NCBI GenBank assembly: GCA_001683735.1
Contig: LUGG01000013.1
Span: forward strand, 1,302,001 to 1,366,000
Source of the DNA: Grifola frondosa
Taxonomy: Eukaryota > Basidiomycota > Agaricomycetes > Polyporales > Grifolaceae
Direction: 5' to 3'
Length of the DNA stretch: 64,000 nt
Shown here one piece after another: positions 22,183 through 34,291 of the stretch. The position numbers were made by a program, and so were the translations under genes. The notes under the pieces are model-generated. The model was not told the origin of the DNA. It saw only the letters and a list, made by a program, of their open reading frames with translations, and ran no database searches. Positions within the stretch are counted from its first letter, which is position 1. Every line of letters starts with the position of its first letter.

Positions 22183-24939
22183 AGATCGAGGAATTGTCTG
22201 TAAATCCTGTGCCAATCCCACGTGTACCATCAATATATTTGCACAAGTCGCACAAGTCACCTTTCGCGTCCTGCGAGCGGATCGAACTAGATCACGGTTT
22301 GTATCGTTTCGCGAATAAGATCTGGACACCTGCTTGTTCACAAATCCTTACTTTCGCTCACATGTAAATAGTCATTATTTCCTGGCCACGGGACAATGGA
22401 GGGATTGTTTCAACATCCCACTATCCTGTTGGGCTGCTGTTCGAATCCAGATCTTAACATGGCATAGGATTGCTCGCGCTGGCTTATAAACATTTGTTCT
22501 TCGTCATCGTGCATCACCCTTCTTCTCTCCTCCCATCAGCCTCTTTATAGCAATAGCGCATCCGTCACCGCATATAACGAGCTTAGCGCTGGCAATGTGG
22601 GCATCGCGTGCACAAGCTTATCTTGCCGAAATCAGTGCGTATTCATTCCTGCCTTTATGTCCGCTACAACTAGCAGATTCCCGTGCTACAGCTACGGAGG
22701 GGTGTACGATATTTTTGACTTGAGAATATTACAGAAAAAGTAAAATGGGAAATTTCGAAATGTCACCTCTAAAGAGCATATGACCGTAGAGTAAGGTTGT
22801 ATATTGGCGATCTAATACGAAGCTAGTTGGTCTTCTGAGAAGGCGGCGGCGTCTCCAGCACCCGCACTTGACCGACTACTGGACCTCTCTAAACTGATTC
22901 TTGGCCGCTTCTTGCCGTTGTCTCGCAAGGGACTCTCGATAACCTGAGAACCGTCATTGAATCATTGTGTGCGACCAACCCGTGCAGATGGAGGAGTAGT
23001 ACCACCTGCGTGTGTATAATAAGCAATCCAATTGTAAACTCAGTGATACGGCACATTGCCATACCGAAGACAGAGACCGTCGATGAAGCAAGACCCAACA
23101 TATGCAATATTTTCGAGGGTCAAGACGAACGACAATGGTGTGAGATCGTCGCGTCGTTTTACCGCTGTGAACATTCCTTCGACATGTGTTATTGATGCCT
23201 CTGCATACGGGAACGGAATCCGCACTTCGACCGGTAGCTTTCCTTTCCCGCCGGTACTGTTGTGAAGTTGTGACACATACTGGTAGCCGGTGACATTAAA
23301 TGTAGATGCTTCGATGTTTAGACTGGCAGAGCAGCCAGCTATGTTGAGAATAGGATAGTGATGTGAGTCGACTCCATCAGCGTGAACGAGCTAGCAAATC
23401 GTTTAAGTCCGAGTTCTCTGCTAGAAGATCTGACGACACACTCAATTAATGTCTCCTACCAGATCATAATCCTCGTGTCTTTCTTTGTTAATATAACTCA
23501 GCCTGCGGAGACCTGTGGGACCTGTTATTTCAATGAATCAGCGGCATACTATACATACTATGACAGTGAAGAATACTTTACTGTAGCATATGTAATGTAA
23601 GTACCTTTCTCTTCGAAGCTGATAAGGGTCTTGTTATGATACTTGAGACAGGCCATTAAAGGCGTGGCATCGTCACCAAGCCAGTACACCGCATCGAAAA
23701 TGACTTGCTGGCAGTGCGCTTGGTCACGTCATGGGGTTTCTAGTTGTGTGACACTAATGCACCCGCTATGTTGCTCACATCTGGGAAGTGCGATGCGGCG
23801 GGCTTGCCGAACGTCATAAAACGTTGGGGAAGCTGTTCACGTCTGCAAAAATAAATCGTCACGACCGTGTTGCAGGGTCATGTCGCGTCATGTCGCGTTG
23901 AGTTGTGCCGCATCAAGACATGATTGCCTTCATCAATTGAGGCCGGACTTGCAGTCCCTACGAAATTTTTCATTGCTGCATATAATTTTCATTGTGTTTT
24001 TAAGGACTTACTTGTTCTTCAGAGCATCCTTCGCTGACATGTCGAGCGCGTCGAGATATGCCAGCGTCGAGCGAGTGGAGGAGTGACTATAATCCGTGTG
24101 ACATCTTGGTTTGCACGGGCAGAATTCTCTGCTGCTTTGAGCTCACATAAATGACAGGGAAAACATTTGAATTACCTATTTTGACTCTTGCAATCATGCA
24201 TAAATTAATTTTGAGAACACGGCAACACTGAAAGATACATAGTCCCAAGGTGTGACATCTGTAACACGTGAGACGAAAAGAGACATACTTCCAAAATGAG
24301 AAGTCACTTCCAAAACGAGACAGTTATCCGTAAAAGGAAACACGAGCTTCAGTACTATAGAAGATTGTCATACGTGATATCAGTCTTTATTATCCTCGCA
24401 TGGACGGGGCGCAATTCGCCCATCTGCTGGCGGAGCGCCTGCAACAATTGGCACAATTCCATGTCGTGGAAATATGAGTTCTGGTTAGGCACCATTGCAG
24501 AAGGTGTACAGGACGTGCACGGACGCGAAGGTCGCCTCAGCAACTCATGAACTATTCGCTGCTCTTCAGCATCGAGACCGCCTACAGAAGAGACAGGATG
24601 CGAAGTTGTGCGCGTCGCCTCAGGATCATGGTTGGAGCGTATGGATAACACGGGCGACAACACGGCCACCACGTCCAGACGATCCACATATGTAGCTATG
24701 TCCGCGTCGTGACCTCCGGCTGAAAAAGGGGCCACATCGATCTCATGGTGAGAAATCAACCAGTATAAATAGTATTCACGGAACCGCACTCCCACGGCGT
24801 GCTGGACCAACGATATACAAAACGCGATCACATGGCGTTAAGACGCGTCGTTATTGAGCCGTGTGAAGTAACACAACACCAACGTGTTCGTCCTCGTCCC
24901 TCATCATCGCTCAGTTGTGTAGTACATCCCACTTCTACC
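22183..24939. other. long stretch without a confident gene
   Basis: Scattered short frames on both strands (for example 24355-24831 minus) have no linked exons or known motifs. TATA-like and CT-rich tracts near 22460-22540 could be a promoter without a surviving gene. No tandem repeats seen. Confidence 0.35.
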
Positions 24940-26200
24940 ATGCAACTCTCCATCGTAGAAAAGGCCCACTTCTTGAAGCAGATGCTTGCTGAAGGCGATA
25001 CCCTTGTTGACCTTGCTGTGGCGCTTGGTGATGACTCGTTGCTCAATGACATGATAGTAGCATTCGCATCGGGCACCTTATGGATGGGACAACTCACATC
25101 TAGTAAGTATATATTTCACATTAGATAGTATTTAACTATACTTGGTAGTGACTAACAGTCATTGTGACCCAGAATATGACACAGATGACAGCCGACGCAG
25201 TGCCGAACCTACAGAAGATCTGGACCCTCGAATTGTGGAGGTTGAGGAGATGGACAGCGCGAGGTATGTACCATTACACCTATATTGATAACTTCATACA
25301 GCTAACCTACTGTGTTGTAGCGGAGATGACGATGTTCGTTACTCAGATTGGTAGTAAGCGTAGACTGTGCAACACACCATATACGATTTGACATTGCGCT
25401 AGTTCATCATCTAGCTTCGGTACGTTCGAGGCGTCAATTATATCTGAGGATAGCGACGAAACAAGCCAGAAAATTGTAGATATGCCCCAACTGGTATGTC
25501 ACTGTTAGAACACATGACCAGCATTAGCTCAGAATTCCATTTGTTAGGTGGGCACCTCCCATGCTGACCACGTTCGTGCTCAGCAGTCTGGCGACTCTAC
25601 TGCAAACAATTTCCTCCAGAAAGCAGACTCCAATCTGCGATCGTGCAGCGTTATTGCCACAGAGGACACCCCACGGTGGGTGCGTGATCTCTGGTTGGAT
25701 TTAGTTGGCAAGTGGGCAGAATTTGAGCGGCTTCGCTCACCTCGTGGAGTGGTAGGTTTATGTGTTTACGTCAGATAGATGCTGCTTACCTAGGTCGTTA
25801 GCGAGAGAATTTCCCGAACAAAAATCGGCCAGTTGCGATTGACGTGTGGATGCGGAGTCGTCGTTGGAATGACAAGACTCCCTTCATTGAGGATTTAACA
25901 CAGTTTGGTATGAGCTGGTGGTATTGGTGGGTGACCTCCAATCCCGATTGGAGGAAGCCTCCCCCACGCTCCACAGACATGCTGCCGGCAAAGGCACAAA
26001 TGCTCACTGATTGGATGCCGATAAACAAGTGCGGATCGAGCGGTATGTATGTGGCGATCCGGTCTCTCTCTGGTGGGTACCTGTCGAAGACATACATAAA
26101 AATTGTCTTTGGGTACAGTCTGTGAAAGATGTCACATCCGTGCTCTGTGATATCATATATCATTTGGTGGAGAACAGTGAAACATCGTAAGTTGTGCTGC
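24940..26200 (+). CDS. Agaricomycete protein with Trp-rich C-terminal motif, unknown
   Basis: The ATG at 24940 opens a helical exon (SIVEKAHFLKQMLAEGD, LVDLAVALGDDSLLNDM). Short acidic exons follow (YDTDDSRRSAEPTEDLDP, DSARSGDDDVRYSDW). The C-terminal part has TPRWVRDLWLDLVGKWAEF, RRWNDKTPFIEDLTQFG and SWWYWWVTSNPDWRKP, then a short Ser/Gly segment. Multi-copy mushroom proteins with W..WW..hxPxWR motifs carry such ends, usually near transposons; they are unnamed. The joins near 25790 and 26085 are not all in one frame, so the copy may be partly decayed. Confidence 0.4.
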
Positions 26201-26500
26201 ATTAACCATATCTCTGATCTGATCATCTTTTGAAGTAGTGGGAAGGGGAAGAAAAGAGCGAGTAGCACAGGAGTCCACACACCACCACGAAAACGGTGAA
26301 CAATCAGACCATCATGATTTTTCGGATGTTACTGACGCAGTGATAAAGTCGCCGGTCCCCCTTTTGATTTGTGAAGTGCCCATGTATGAAGTCTTTGACT
26401 CAGTAATGGCTGGCTACGTAGAAAGCAGAGCCACAATGGTGTGCCGCCCGCGGTTGCAGTCTCCGGCTGCCAGATCCTTGTATATTTCGCGTACCATGTA

Positions 26501-27156
26501 ATTCTCCTATTGATAACGGAAAGATTAGCGAGATGATAGCGATATAAACAGATGGCGCTGTGTAATTTAAGTGTGAATACAGGGACGTTGGGATCTGGAC
26601 TGTCTGACAAGAGTACTGTGGAGTACGAGTACTGCAGAGTACGAGTAGTGTAGAATAAAAAGTGAGAAACCCCCTAGCGCTAGCTGCCGAGAGAGAAAGG
26701 TGAATCCTGAATGAGCCTCGAGTAGAATATATGCCGTTGAGTTCCTAAGGCGCGCTTCGCACTTCGAACACCCTCAATGTGTTCAGAAGGATATTCCCAA
26801 TAAAAGCAGGTGGCGGATTCACTGGACGAGGGGGAAAAGGGTGCTCGATACATCATATCTGCCTACTGCTCGCACACTCTCGCAGCAGTCTCCGCAATGC
26901 TCACTAGTGTTCGATAACCCTCCCTTGTTTATTATTATTTATTACTCTTTTGTCTCTTTCCCTCCTTTATTTGAGAGTTTGAAATGAGGAAAGCACTATT
27001 TAAGCCTTGTAAGGAACATAAGAAGCCGAACTCGATCACGGGCGCTTCCAAAAAAAGTTACGCCTAAGAAACTTGGAGGGTAGACGACGTTCTGCGCCCG
27101 CCCGATCCGATTCACCGCTGTTAATGGTGCTCTTACTACGGAGGGTACCTCTACGG
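26501..27156. other. intergenic, short degenerate repeats only
   Basis: The string gtactg/gagtacgagtact is repeated irregularly at 26611-26660. No exon chain found. Confidence 0.35.
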
Positions 27157-27560
27157 GCACTTGGGGGTATCACTCTCCACGAAACTCACGGAATACTCCC
27201 ATATTGTCCTACCTTATGATGGAATATCAAGGAGATGTCTGTCTATAGAATATTTTAAGTTTCAGTGGGGTTTCCAGCTCATAACACTGCATCTTATAAG
27301 AGAAATTCGGATGCAAGTGAAATCAACGAGATATGCCATTGAAAGGCAATGTGTTCGATCACTATCCGACTGCGAGATATGTGCCCTTGCCTTTCTCGTA
27401 CATTTCACTGACCGACTTTCACGTGGCTTCCCGAGCCCTTTTTATGTAAATGTTCCATTTATCGGGAAGGATCAAGAAAGGCTTGGGAAAGGCATATTTT
27501 TCAATTGCTTGTCGACACATGTCCGACCAATTCCTGGCCCTTGGGCCAGTTGATACAACT
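27157..27560 (+). repeat. dispersed repeat with conserved open frame, copy 1
   Basis: About 400 bp, highly similar and in the same orientation as 63515-63920. Both keep an open frame with EYSHI, LPYDGISRRCLS, EYFKFQW, REIRMQVKSTRYAIERQ, SDCEICALAFLVHF and GKDQERLGKG. The two length differences are each three bases. Not recognised. Confidence 0.65.
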
Positions 27561-27699
27561 TGTTTGGATGGCTGCACTGTGGGCAGACCGACATTTTGGA
27601 GACGAACTTTGGGTTCATTTGGGCCATCAGCAAAATCCGAAACCGTCTTATTTGATCTGAACCGGTCTATTTTGTCTTAGCATATGAACTGCAAGACAC

Positions 27700-28609
27700 T
27701 TCAGAGTGTTCATAAGCCCTTGTCCTCCGTAGTTTCTAACACCTTCTAAATGGTCTTGAATGTTGGCATGGGTAAAACTTAGAGGCTTCAGACCATTGAG
27801 TTAATATTCACCCACAGACCATTTAGAGCTCATAATAGTGTTCATATGAGAATTGATTGAAAAGAACATAGCTATTACAAAACATGGCTGAGATCGGACA
27901 GAAGTGCAAGACCAACTTGAGGCTGCTAAGACGAAAAAGATGGTCAAGACGAGTAGAATAACACGGGTATAATGATATGGTATGCGGATTGAACACAGGA
28001 AACGGATGAGTTGGTGTTCAATGTGCTCGGTGTGGAGGGTCTGCCTGTATTGTCTTCTTGATGGCAATAGGTGCCAGTAGTTGCGCAAGCGGTGCAATTC
28101 GGCATTTGGACGAGAACTGCACACACAGAGTCAGGCGACACCTTCAATACCGCAGCGAGGACGTACCATGGAGAACACGGCGACACTCCCGAAGAAATTC
28201 GGCAGTGAGAGCGTGAGCAGTGTGCACTGCTTAATGAGGCGAATGGTCAGTGTGCAGCAGGAACGATGGTTCGGGGGACGTACGGGTGCACCCCTATCGC
28301 GATCAGTAGATGTGAGGACTGAGCTGTGATGCACATGTGCACGACGGGGGACCACTGGACGTGCGCTGCGTGGGAGGCGGGTACAACGCGCATATAGCAC
28401 ATGGGTTCGTAGTGGATTCTCACCTCATCCGAGAACGCATACCCCGTCAAGCCACAATAAGCACTCAGTGCACATGGTGCACGACTGAGTGGCGTTCGCA
28501 CCAAATGCCACAGCGGTGAGCACGCCAAGTACGAGGTACTGGTTTTTTAGGAAGGCGAAGGACGCCAACGCACTCCAGACCAGCGTGGCCACGTCGGACA
28601 GCGTCAGGA
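27700..28609. other. no confident gene; possible minus-strand fragment
   Basis: The minus strand near 28610-28500 reads LTLSDVATLVWSALASFAFL then QYLVLGVLTAVAFGA, a hydrophobic pair that could be a membrane fragment adjoining the chitin-synthase piece. The remainder is unassigned. Confidence 0.25.
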
Positions 28610-28824
28610 GGGGTCATACAGGATCATGACGAGGCCCGCGGCTGTTGCCCGTGAGCTGACAATTGTATCCGACCGCATCCTCGAAAGTGTTCTGCAGCAC
28701 GTATGAGTGAAGAAGTTCGTTGGAGAGGTTAATACAGAACTCATCGAAACTAGTCTGGTCTTGAGCCGAAACCAAAGGCGCCGGACCTCCAAAATACATT
28801 GATACCAAACCGGGAGCACCTGAC
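28610..28824 (-). pseudogene. chitin synthase myosin-motor-domain fragment
   Basis: The minus strand reads SFDEFCINLSNELLHSYVLQ then NTFEDAVGYN, which matches the part of the myosin-like head of fungal class V/VII-type chitin synthases (FDEFCINxxNEhLHSYVLxNTFED). The exon is only about 60 codons long, starts directly after dihydroorotase sequence at about 28825 and leads into no further synthase sequence. It is a captured piece, not a gene. Confidence 0.7.
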
Positions 28825-29500
28825 GGGCTTGCAGAAGTTCCACGCCTGGCCCATCCAGTCGCCGACGGTGAGTGCGAGGTGGTGCGCGGTGATCGTGCAC
28901 GCGACGGTGTTGCTGAGGCTTTTGACGCACTCGACCGCCACACGCGTCGTCGCGTGCTCAAGCACGATGCGCAGGCATGGGAATGCGGCGTGCAGCATGC
29001 GCAGGTGCGGGAGGAATGTGGGCTCCGTGTTCAACACGCACATGTTCGCCATGGGTGCGAAGGGCACCTTGCCGTGCAGGTTCAGCACGAGCCCCGCAGC
29101 CTCCATCGCGGCGAACACGGGTAGTACACCTCGTATGACTCGATGCCGCCCTCGGAGTTGGTCGTCACGCCGTGTGGGTACGACTTGACGCCTGGGCTGG
29201 TGTGAAGACGGGAGGGGATGCATGAGGGACGGGGGACGTACCGGCCATGTCGGCTTTTGTGGCCTTCGACGGCGGGGTCTATGGCCTGCAGCTGGGCCTT
29301 GTAGAGCAGCGCCTACTCGGTGTTTGTGATGGGTGGCTTGAGGCTGGGCTGTCATGCATTCGTCGAGTATCGACATCAATCCACCATAATACCAGATGAA
29401 AAAACACACCATGACATATGCCAGCCTAAACCCGCCCTTGCGGACATGTTTTGTGACAAGGGCAGAAAGCTCGCCCTGGAGGAGGTGGCTTGCTGTGAAA
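28825..29500 (-). pseudogene. dihydroorotase fragment
   Basis: The minus strand shows GELSALVTKHVRKGGFRLAY, a retained intron, PPITNTE then a TAG where Gln is expected, ALLYKAQLQAIDPAVE, a second retained intron, and PGVKSYPHGVTTNSEGG. A one-base loss follows, then VFAAMEAAGLVLNLHGKVP, EPTFLPHLRMLHAAFP, RIVLEHATTRVAVECVKSL and ACTITAHHLALTV to NFCKPV. NLHGE, EHATT and TAHHL are hallmarks of the dimeric dihydroorotase of pyrimidine synthesis. The HxHxR metal motif upstream is lost (FTASHLLQGE), and the Glu of LHGE is Lys. Stop, frameshift and truncation make it a pseudogene; retained introns show a DNA-level copy. Confidence 0.8.
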
Positions 29501-30910
29501 TCCAGGCTGGTTGAAAGTAACAATCTGCGTGGGCGGTGGAGAGTCCTGGTTCAATGCGCTCTGCAGTGGTTGGGGATCACTACTAGGAGAGTACGCCGTG
29601 GGGCGCGAAGGAAGCGATGGATGGCTAGGGAGAGACGACGCATTAGATTGAGGCGAGAAAGGCGCGCTCCTACTGCCATTCTGGGAGGATGCTGAAAGAG
29701 GAGCGGATGGGAGGTTAATGGCATCAAATTGAGGAGGCGACGTGGGCAGCGCAGATACAGAAGGCGGCCGCGGTGGAAGGCCCATTGACACATGAATTGG
29801 TGCCGCTATCTTCCTCAATGCGGCACTTGCGCTGACATCCCGCAGATTTCCCCAGGGACCAGTCAAGCCTTCAGTTTGCGAGGCCATGATCTGCAAAGTC
29901 GGAGGTGAGGAAAGAGTTGGCCCATTCTCTGCGGTCAGCAGCGAATTGGCGCCTTGGCGGATCATTTGCTGGGGTACAGAGTGGAACGCCTCAAACGCAA
30001 ACGAATTTTGTCTGAGCCGCGCCGCCTCCTTCTCTTTCTCTTTACGTCTTCTCTCCCGCCCGTCCTCTTCAGCACGCTCACGCGGTCCACGCGTGCCGAG
30101 AGCGCTGAAAGTTATGGCAGTAACGTCCACACGTCTGCGGTCACGATCCTCATCATCCCGCCCATCCATCACCCTCTCACGCCTCTGCCCGAGACCGCCA
30201 AGGCCTACACACATCGCACCCAATGCACCCAGCTCTCGGTCACGCAGTGCAGGCGCCTCGCCATGACTGCCACCTCCAGAAAGGGCATTCATACTGGTCA
30301 GAGCCTCGGAAGGTCCTGCACCAGCAGCACCACTCATCAACGGACCAGGGGGTAGCCCGAGGCCGGAAGGATGGGTATTGGGGCCCGCGGGTGCCCTGGG
30401 AGCGCCGTATGATGTGAACTCATTGTTCGGAATCTTCAACGTTGCAGCTTCCAATCCAGCGGAGAATGTGAACATATTCTGGAACTCCCGCTCCTAAAAA
30501 ATGTCACAGACCACATTAGCACGACGGCATCTATTACACGCCGAGATATCACTTCACAAATATACCTGCATATCATCTGGGAATCCAACGACAAAATAGT
30601 CGAGATCTCTTCCGGCTGCTGCTGAGAGTTCTGTGCGGTCCCGTTGGCATGATTCGTCCCCGGAGCGCTCGTTATCGCACTTCCTGTCCCGAGCCATTTG
30701 TGGGCAAAGAGGGCCCATACTGCATTTGCGTTTGCATGGGCGCATGGTGCGCTTGCGATAGCGAATGAGATACGCCATTGGCATACGGCGCCTGGAACTG
30801 CTGCTGCTGAATGTCCTGTTGATGCTGCTGCTGCTGCTGCAGTGACATCTGCGGTGCCTGCACATTCTGTAGTATCCCCGAAGTCCCCGAAATGTTGCTC
30901 TGCTGCTTCT
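29500..30910 (-). pseudogene. Whi3/Scw1-like RRM protein fragment
   Basis: The 5' part is Gln-rich (MSLQQQQQHQQDIQQQQF), then FVVGFPDDMQ at the end of a decayed exon. A retained 70-nt intron joins EREFQNMFTF and EAATLKIPNNEF, the first RRM of Whi3/Scw1-type cell-wall and cell-cycle RNA-binding proteins. The long exon (30475-29500) continues with RGPRERAEEDGRERRRKEKE, RQNSFAFEAFHSVPQQMIRQ and GANSLLTAENGP, then Pro/Ser-rich sequence. It stops before the second RRM and runs straight into dihydroorotase sequence at about 29500. The N-terminal junction to chitin synthase is at about 30910. The 349-codon open frame looks gene-like but is a captured middle part. Confidence 0.65.
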
Positions 30911-31481
30911 GGTTGGCTGTTTCAGTAACAAAGGCGAAAAGAATCGCATAAAGATCCCGCGCGAGTTGGTTGCATTAGGCAGCGCTCCGATGAGCATTCA
31001 GCATGACAGCGTACAGCTCCTTCCGCCCGTAGCTTGTCTTGTTCGCAAACACCTCACAGAGCTCTTCTGAACCGGCTCCTAGAAATCTCGCGACATGTTC
31101 AAGCACAGGCATATTGGAGACATAATCAACGAGCGCTCACCGGAACACCACTGCCTGCGATTCATTCCTCCTTCTCATAAGTAGGTATACCCTCGCAACG
31201 ATGTCGTACAGATGTAGTGGTAGTAGAGGCGAAGTCCCAGGTAACGGAAAGCTAGTATCCTTGTAACATCTCTCCTCGTACTCCTTTGCACTCGTGTCGT
31301 TAACGTTGGCCAATCCCTTGTACGGATTAATGGCAATGAGGTTTGATGCGCTGACTCTGGTGTATGGTAAATCTGCACGAAAGCATGCTTCTAGAATGGC
31401 GAGGATGGTGTCGTCAGAAGGATAGACTGTTGCAGATGTCGAGGACGAAACTAAGTCAATGAGGTGATAGTGTGAGAGCAC
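30910..31481 (-). pseudogene. chitin synthase myosin-head fragments (N-terminal and middle)
   Basis: The first piece (31481-31137) reads TVYPSDDTILAILEACFRAD, RVSASNLIAINPYKGLANVN, AKEYEERCYKD and VYLLMRRRNESQAVVF, the start of the myosin-like head of a basidiomycete chitin synthase. It ends exactly where the P-loop (GxSGSGKSE) should begin. The next piece (31136-30920) has MPVLEHVARFLGAGSEELCE, NKTSYGRKELYAVMLNAHR, a TAA in ...RSAA*CNQ, and LARDLYAILFAFVTETANQ, from hundreds of residues further on. The nucleotide-binding core is deleted. Sequence then changes to the RRM protein. Confidence 0.75.
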
Positions 31482-31839
31482 TGGTGAATTTGAACTTGGG
31501 CGCTTCGGACTTAGGTCGCGGCTTCTGGATGACCTCCTCTCTATGGCCTCGCTATCGCGTCTTAGCTCTCGGGCACGTCACACAACTTCTCCAATGCATT
31601 CGGCCAGATGCTCACCCCTCCCCGTGCAGCGGACTCGAACAGCATGATGCGCAACATGAGCAGGCGACCACCACCAGACTCTCGAAGAAGATGGCAGCAT
31701 CCAGCCCAGCTGTGAGTTCCCCTCTCTTTGCTATCCCTGAAATGATTGCTGATGGCGGCGGCAGTCCCGACGTGGAAGGCATGCTCGTGCAAGGAGTGCG
31801 TGTTGCCGATCATGATGGGCATGCCTACCTGCTCCACTG
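31482..31839. other. unassigned spacer between opposing fragments
   Basis: The minus strand has PIMIGNTHSLHEHAFHVGTA then AAISNHFRD, a gene-like phrase I cannot assign, possibly upstream sequence of one of the captured genes. Confidence 0.25.
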
Positions 31840-32520
31840 CTGATGTCCGTACCCCCCGAGAGCCAGAAGATGTTATACAAGGGCAATAAGACCGTGAGCG
31901 ATGCACACGACACGTTCGCACAGGCACGGCCCCAGCACAGGAAGGGGTGCAGACGCTGGTACCGATCACAGGGGAGCTGGGCAGGCTGCGGGCTGTCAAG
32001 GACGAGCAGAAGCGGCGTGCACGCATCCAATAACGTGCCATGCGCGTCACGGCTAAGGTACGTTTACACTCACATTGTCCTCTGCTCCCTACACTCGCCC
32101 TTCTCCACCCTTCGCTCAACAGGCTACCTGTCCGAGCTGCCCCTCCCGAACCCACCTGCCGCCCACACGCTGCTCGAGCATCTCGTGGTGGACTCCACTA
32201 TCTGGCATGACATGCGCGCACACCGGCTGGTGGTTGTGCTGCCGACGGAGCTCGTGCTGCATGAAAGTGCCTCACCTGCTCGGGTTGAATGTGAACGCGG
32301 GCCAGGCGGTGAAGCCGCAACTGTGCACGGGCGTGTATGACGGATTCCGTGCATATGCAGAGGTGCGATGGGTGCTGTGCCACGAGCTCGTGCACAATGT
32401 GTGGGTGGAGCATGACGATAACTTGCGTACTTTTTTGTGTCTTAAAGCGTAGCGTGTGTGCTGACCAATCTGTGTGCAGTTTAAGGAGCTGAACTCAACA
32501 CTGAATCACGAGCTCGCGCA
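31840..32520 (+). pseudogene. ubiquitin-like plus WLM-domain metalloprotease fragment
   Basis: Plus-strand pieces: KMLYKGNKTVSDAHDTF (ubiquitin-like fold), LVPITGELGRLRAVKDEQKR with a TAA soon after, then LLGLNVNAGQAVKPQL, YDGFRAYAEVRWVLCHELVH and NVWVEHDDN. After an intron comes FKELNSTLNHELAQFE. HELxHNxxxxHD is the metal site of WLM (Wss1-like) proteases, which clear SUMO- or ubiquitin-linked DNA-protein crosslinks. A frame change inside the ubiquitin part and the stop at about 32030 make it inactive. The normal protein carries both domains in this order. Confidence 0.65.
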
Positions 32521-32971
32521 GTTCGAGCGCGTCACAGCGCCGATTGCGGGAGGAGTGGCGGTGCCCATTGCCACCACTGTGTTGCTCATCCCATCGCACT
32601 CATGTAGATGGACTCCAAGCAGATTAAATGACCGCCACCAACGCGTCCGATCTGCAGACCACCATAGGCAGAGTCGCACCGGTGCATCTCCTTGCATCCG
32701 AGTACCGCTCGCTCGCACGTGCCTGAAGAGGATGAGGATGTCCAGGAGTGGCAGTGCAAGTGCCTTTTCTCAGCGGTCTATGAGGTCTTCTGGGTCTGTA
32801 CAGAGCAATTAAGAGGACCCAGACGAAAATGATTGTTAATTAAGTTGGTAAGATCAACAAGACAGCCAAGAGCATTTAGACCGGAAATTCTCTGATCACT
32901 CTGAGTGCTCTTCGAGGTCTCTAAATATTCTGAGATTGTCTAACAATTTTTCGTATGGACTGTCTCTGGTG

Positions 32972-34038
32972 TCATTCACATACATTGCTTGTTAGCCGTT
33001 CTCCCCCTTTGACAGGACTGGACTTAGCGGCCTCGTGTTCAACTTCCTCGTCTTCACTCATAAAGCCTGCACTCTCCTTGACAATCACCGGCGTTCTCGG
33101 CCCTTGGACCTTCTGGGAGCTAGATGCTTTCTTGCGTGCCGGATTAGGAGTGACTGGCGGCGGTGCCATCGGCTTCGATGCCTCGGTGCGACTTCTGGCT
33201 GCAATGTTGCCGTTCCACGCAGACTCGCTGCTCTCTGACGCTCCCCACTGGCTGGAAAGACCGGAGAATTTGGCGACAGATGTCGTCTCCTTAGCGCTAA
33301 TGGATCAAAGTGCATTAATTTGAATCAGAAGGTACATTATCAAAGGACTCACTTCTTCGGTGCGGTGGTCTCAATCTGCTTGCCTTTCTTCATCACAGGT
33401 TGCTTCTCAGGCTTCCCTCCAGCCTTCTTCTTGTCGGCCTGCTTAATAAACCGTTCATTGGAGCGCATCAATGCCAAGTCGATGGCGGCAGATTTGTCGG
33501 TCGTCTTGCGATTCGCAGCGATGTTATCCCTGATAGTCTTATTTCCCTTCTTAACTGGCTTCTCTTCCTCCTCTTCCTCTTCCTCCTCGTCCTCGTCCTC
33601 ACCCTCCCCCTCGTCCTCGCCCTCATCCACGTTCTCCAGATCCGATATCACACTGGAGTTCAGCGCGGTATCAACTTCGCTGAATGCGCCATCTGATGCT
33701 CTTATATTCTTTTTGGCTTGAGGACGTGGCTTTGGCGCTGGCTTGGAACGTTGTTGTTTTTCCTTGGGTGGCTTTGTCACATCTGCCATAGCACCCTGGC
33801 GCTCGAGCTTTCTTGGTTGGGTGATACGGTCCGCGGCGATCTGTGCGTCAGTATGAACAATGGAATCCTCCAGCTCCGCAATGCGCTGCTCTGCTTTTTT
33901 CTGATCCTCTGCCTTGTTCTTCTGCTTTTTGGCGGTTGCCTCGCGCTCGGCTTGCACTTCAGCATGGCTCCGCTTTTTGCGTCCAAGGTCTACAAGACCA
34001 GGACGCCGAGTTGCGTTCGATGGACGCGTAGTAGGCAT
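32972..34038 (-). CDS. nuclear coiled-coil acidic/basic protein, probable Plavaka partner gene
   Basis: I place the start at Met 34038 (MPTTRPSNATRRPGLVDLGR) rather than the upstream Met at 34113, which lies in leader-like sequence. Lys/Glu-rich coiled coil follows (HAEVQAEREATAKKQKNKAE, KKAEQRIAELEDSIV), then a run of Glu/Asp (DEGEDEGEGEDEDEEEE), NKTIRDNIAANRKTTDKS and basic ends. An intron at 33348-33302 joins a second exon with WGASESSESAWNGNIAARSR, TPVIVKESAGFMSEDEE and a stop at 32972. It is divergent from the Plavaka transposase gene, 254 bp between starts. Such proteins with RPGLxDLxR...R starts and acidic middles often sit next to transposase genes in mushroom genomes; role unknown. 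Confidence 0.6.
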
Positions 34039-34291
34039 GGATAGCAAGATGAGTTGGCGAGTTTTGCAGACTGAAGAATACTGTGCTGATCGTTGAAGTA
34101 GGATGCCACGCAATCAGGCGCCTAATTGCAGTTCGTCGTGAAGGCATCGGAAATTTACGCGCACGGTCTGGACTTAGCACTGACGCAACAGGTATGTATA
34201 ACTAAGTCTTTTTTCACTTGTGCGACGCTTGATTTTTGTCTGTGCAACAGCCTCTCCGTATATTGCACTTCGGCTCAACCTACTGTCAACC

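Noticed and set aside
28750..29523. A single 257-codon protein
   Set aside because: The frame mixes a retained intron, out-of-frame sequence and dihydroorotase; true coding frame changes at about 29115.
29426..30475. A 349-codon minus-strand frame as an intact gene
   Set aside because: It is the middle of a Whi3/Scw1-like RRM protein whose ends are replaced by other genes; its last codons are already dihydroorotase-adjacent sequence.
33320..33721. Plus-strand Ser-rich frame
   Set aside because: It is the antisense of the Glu/Asp run of the minus-strand coiled-coil gene.
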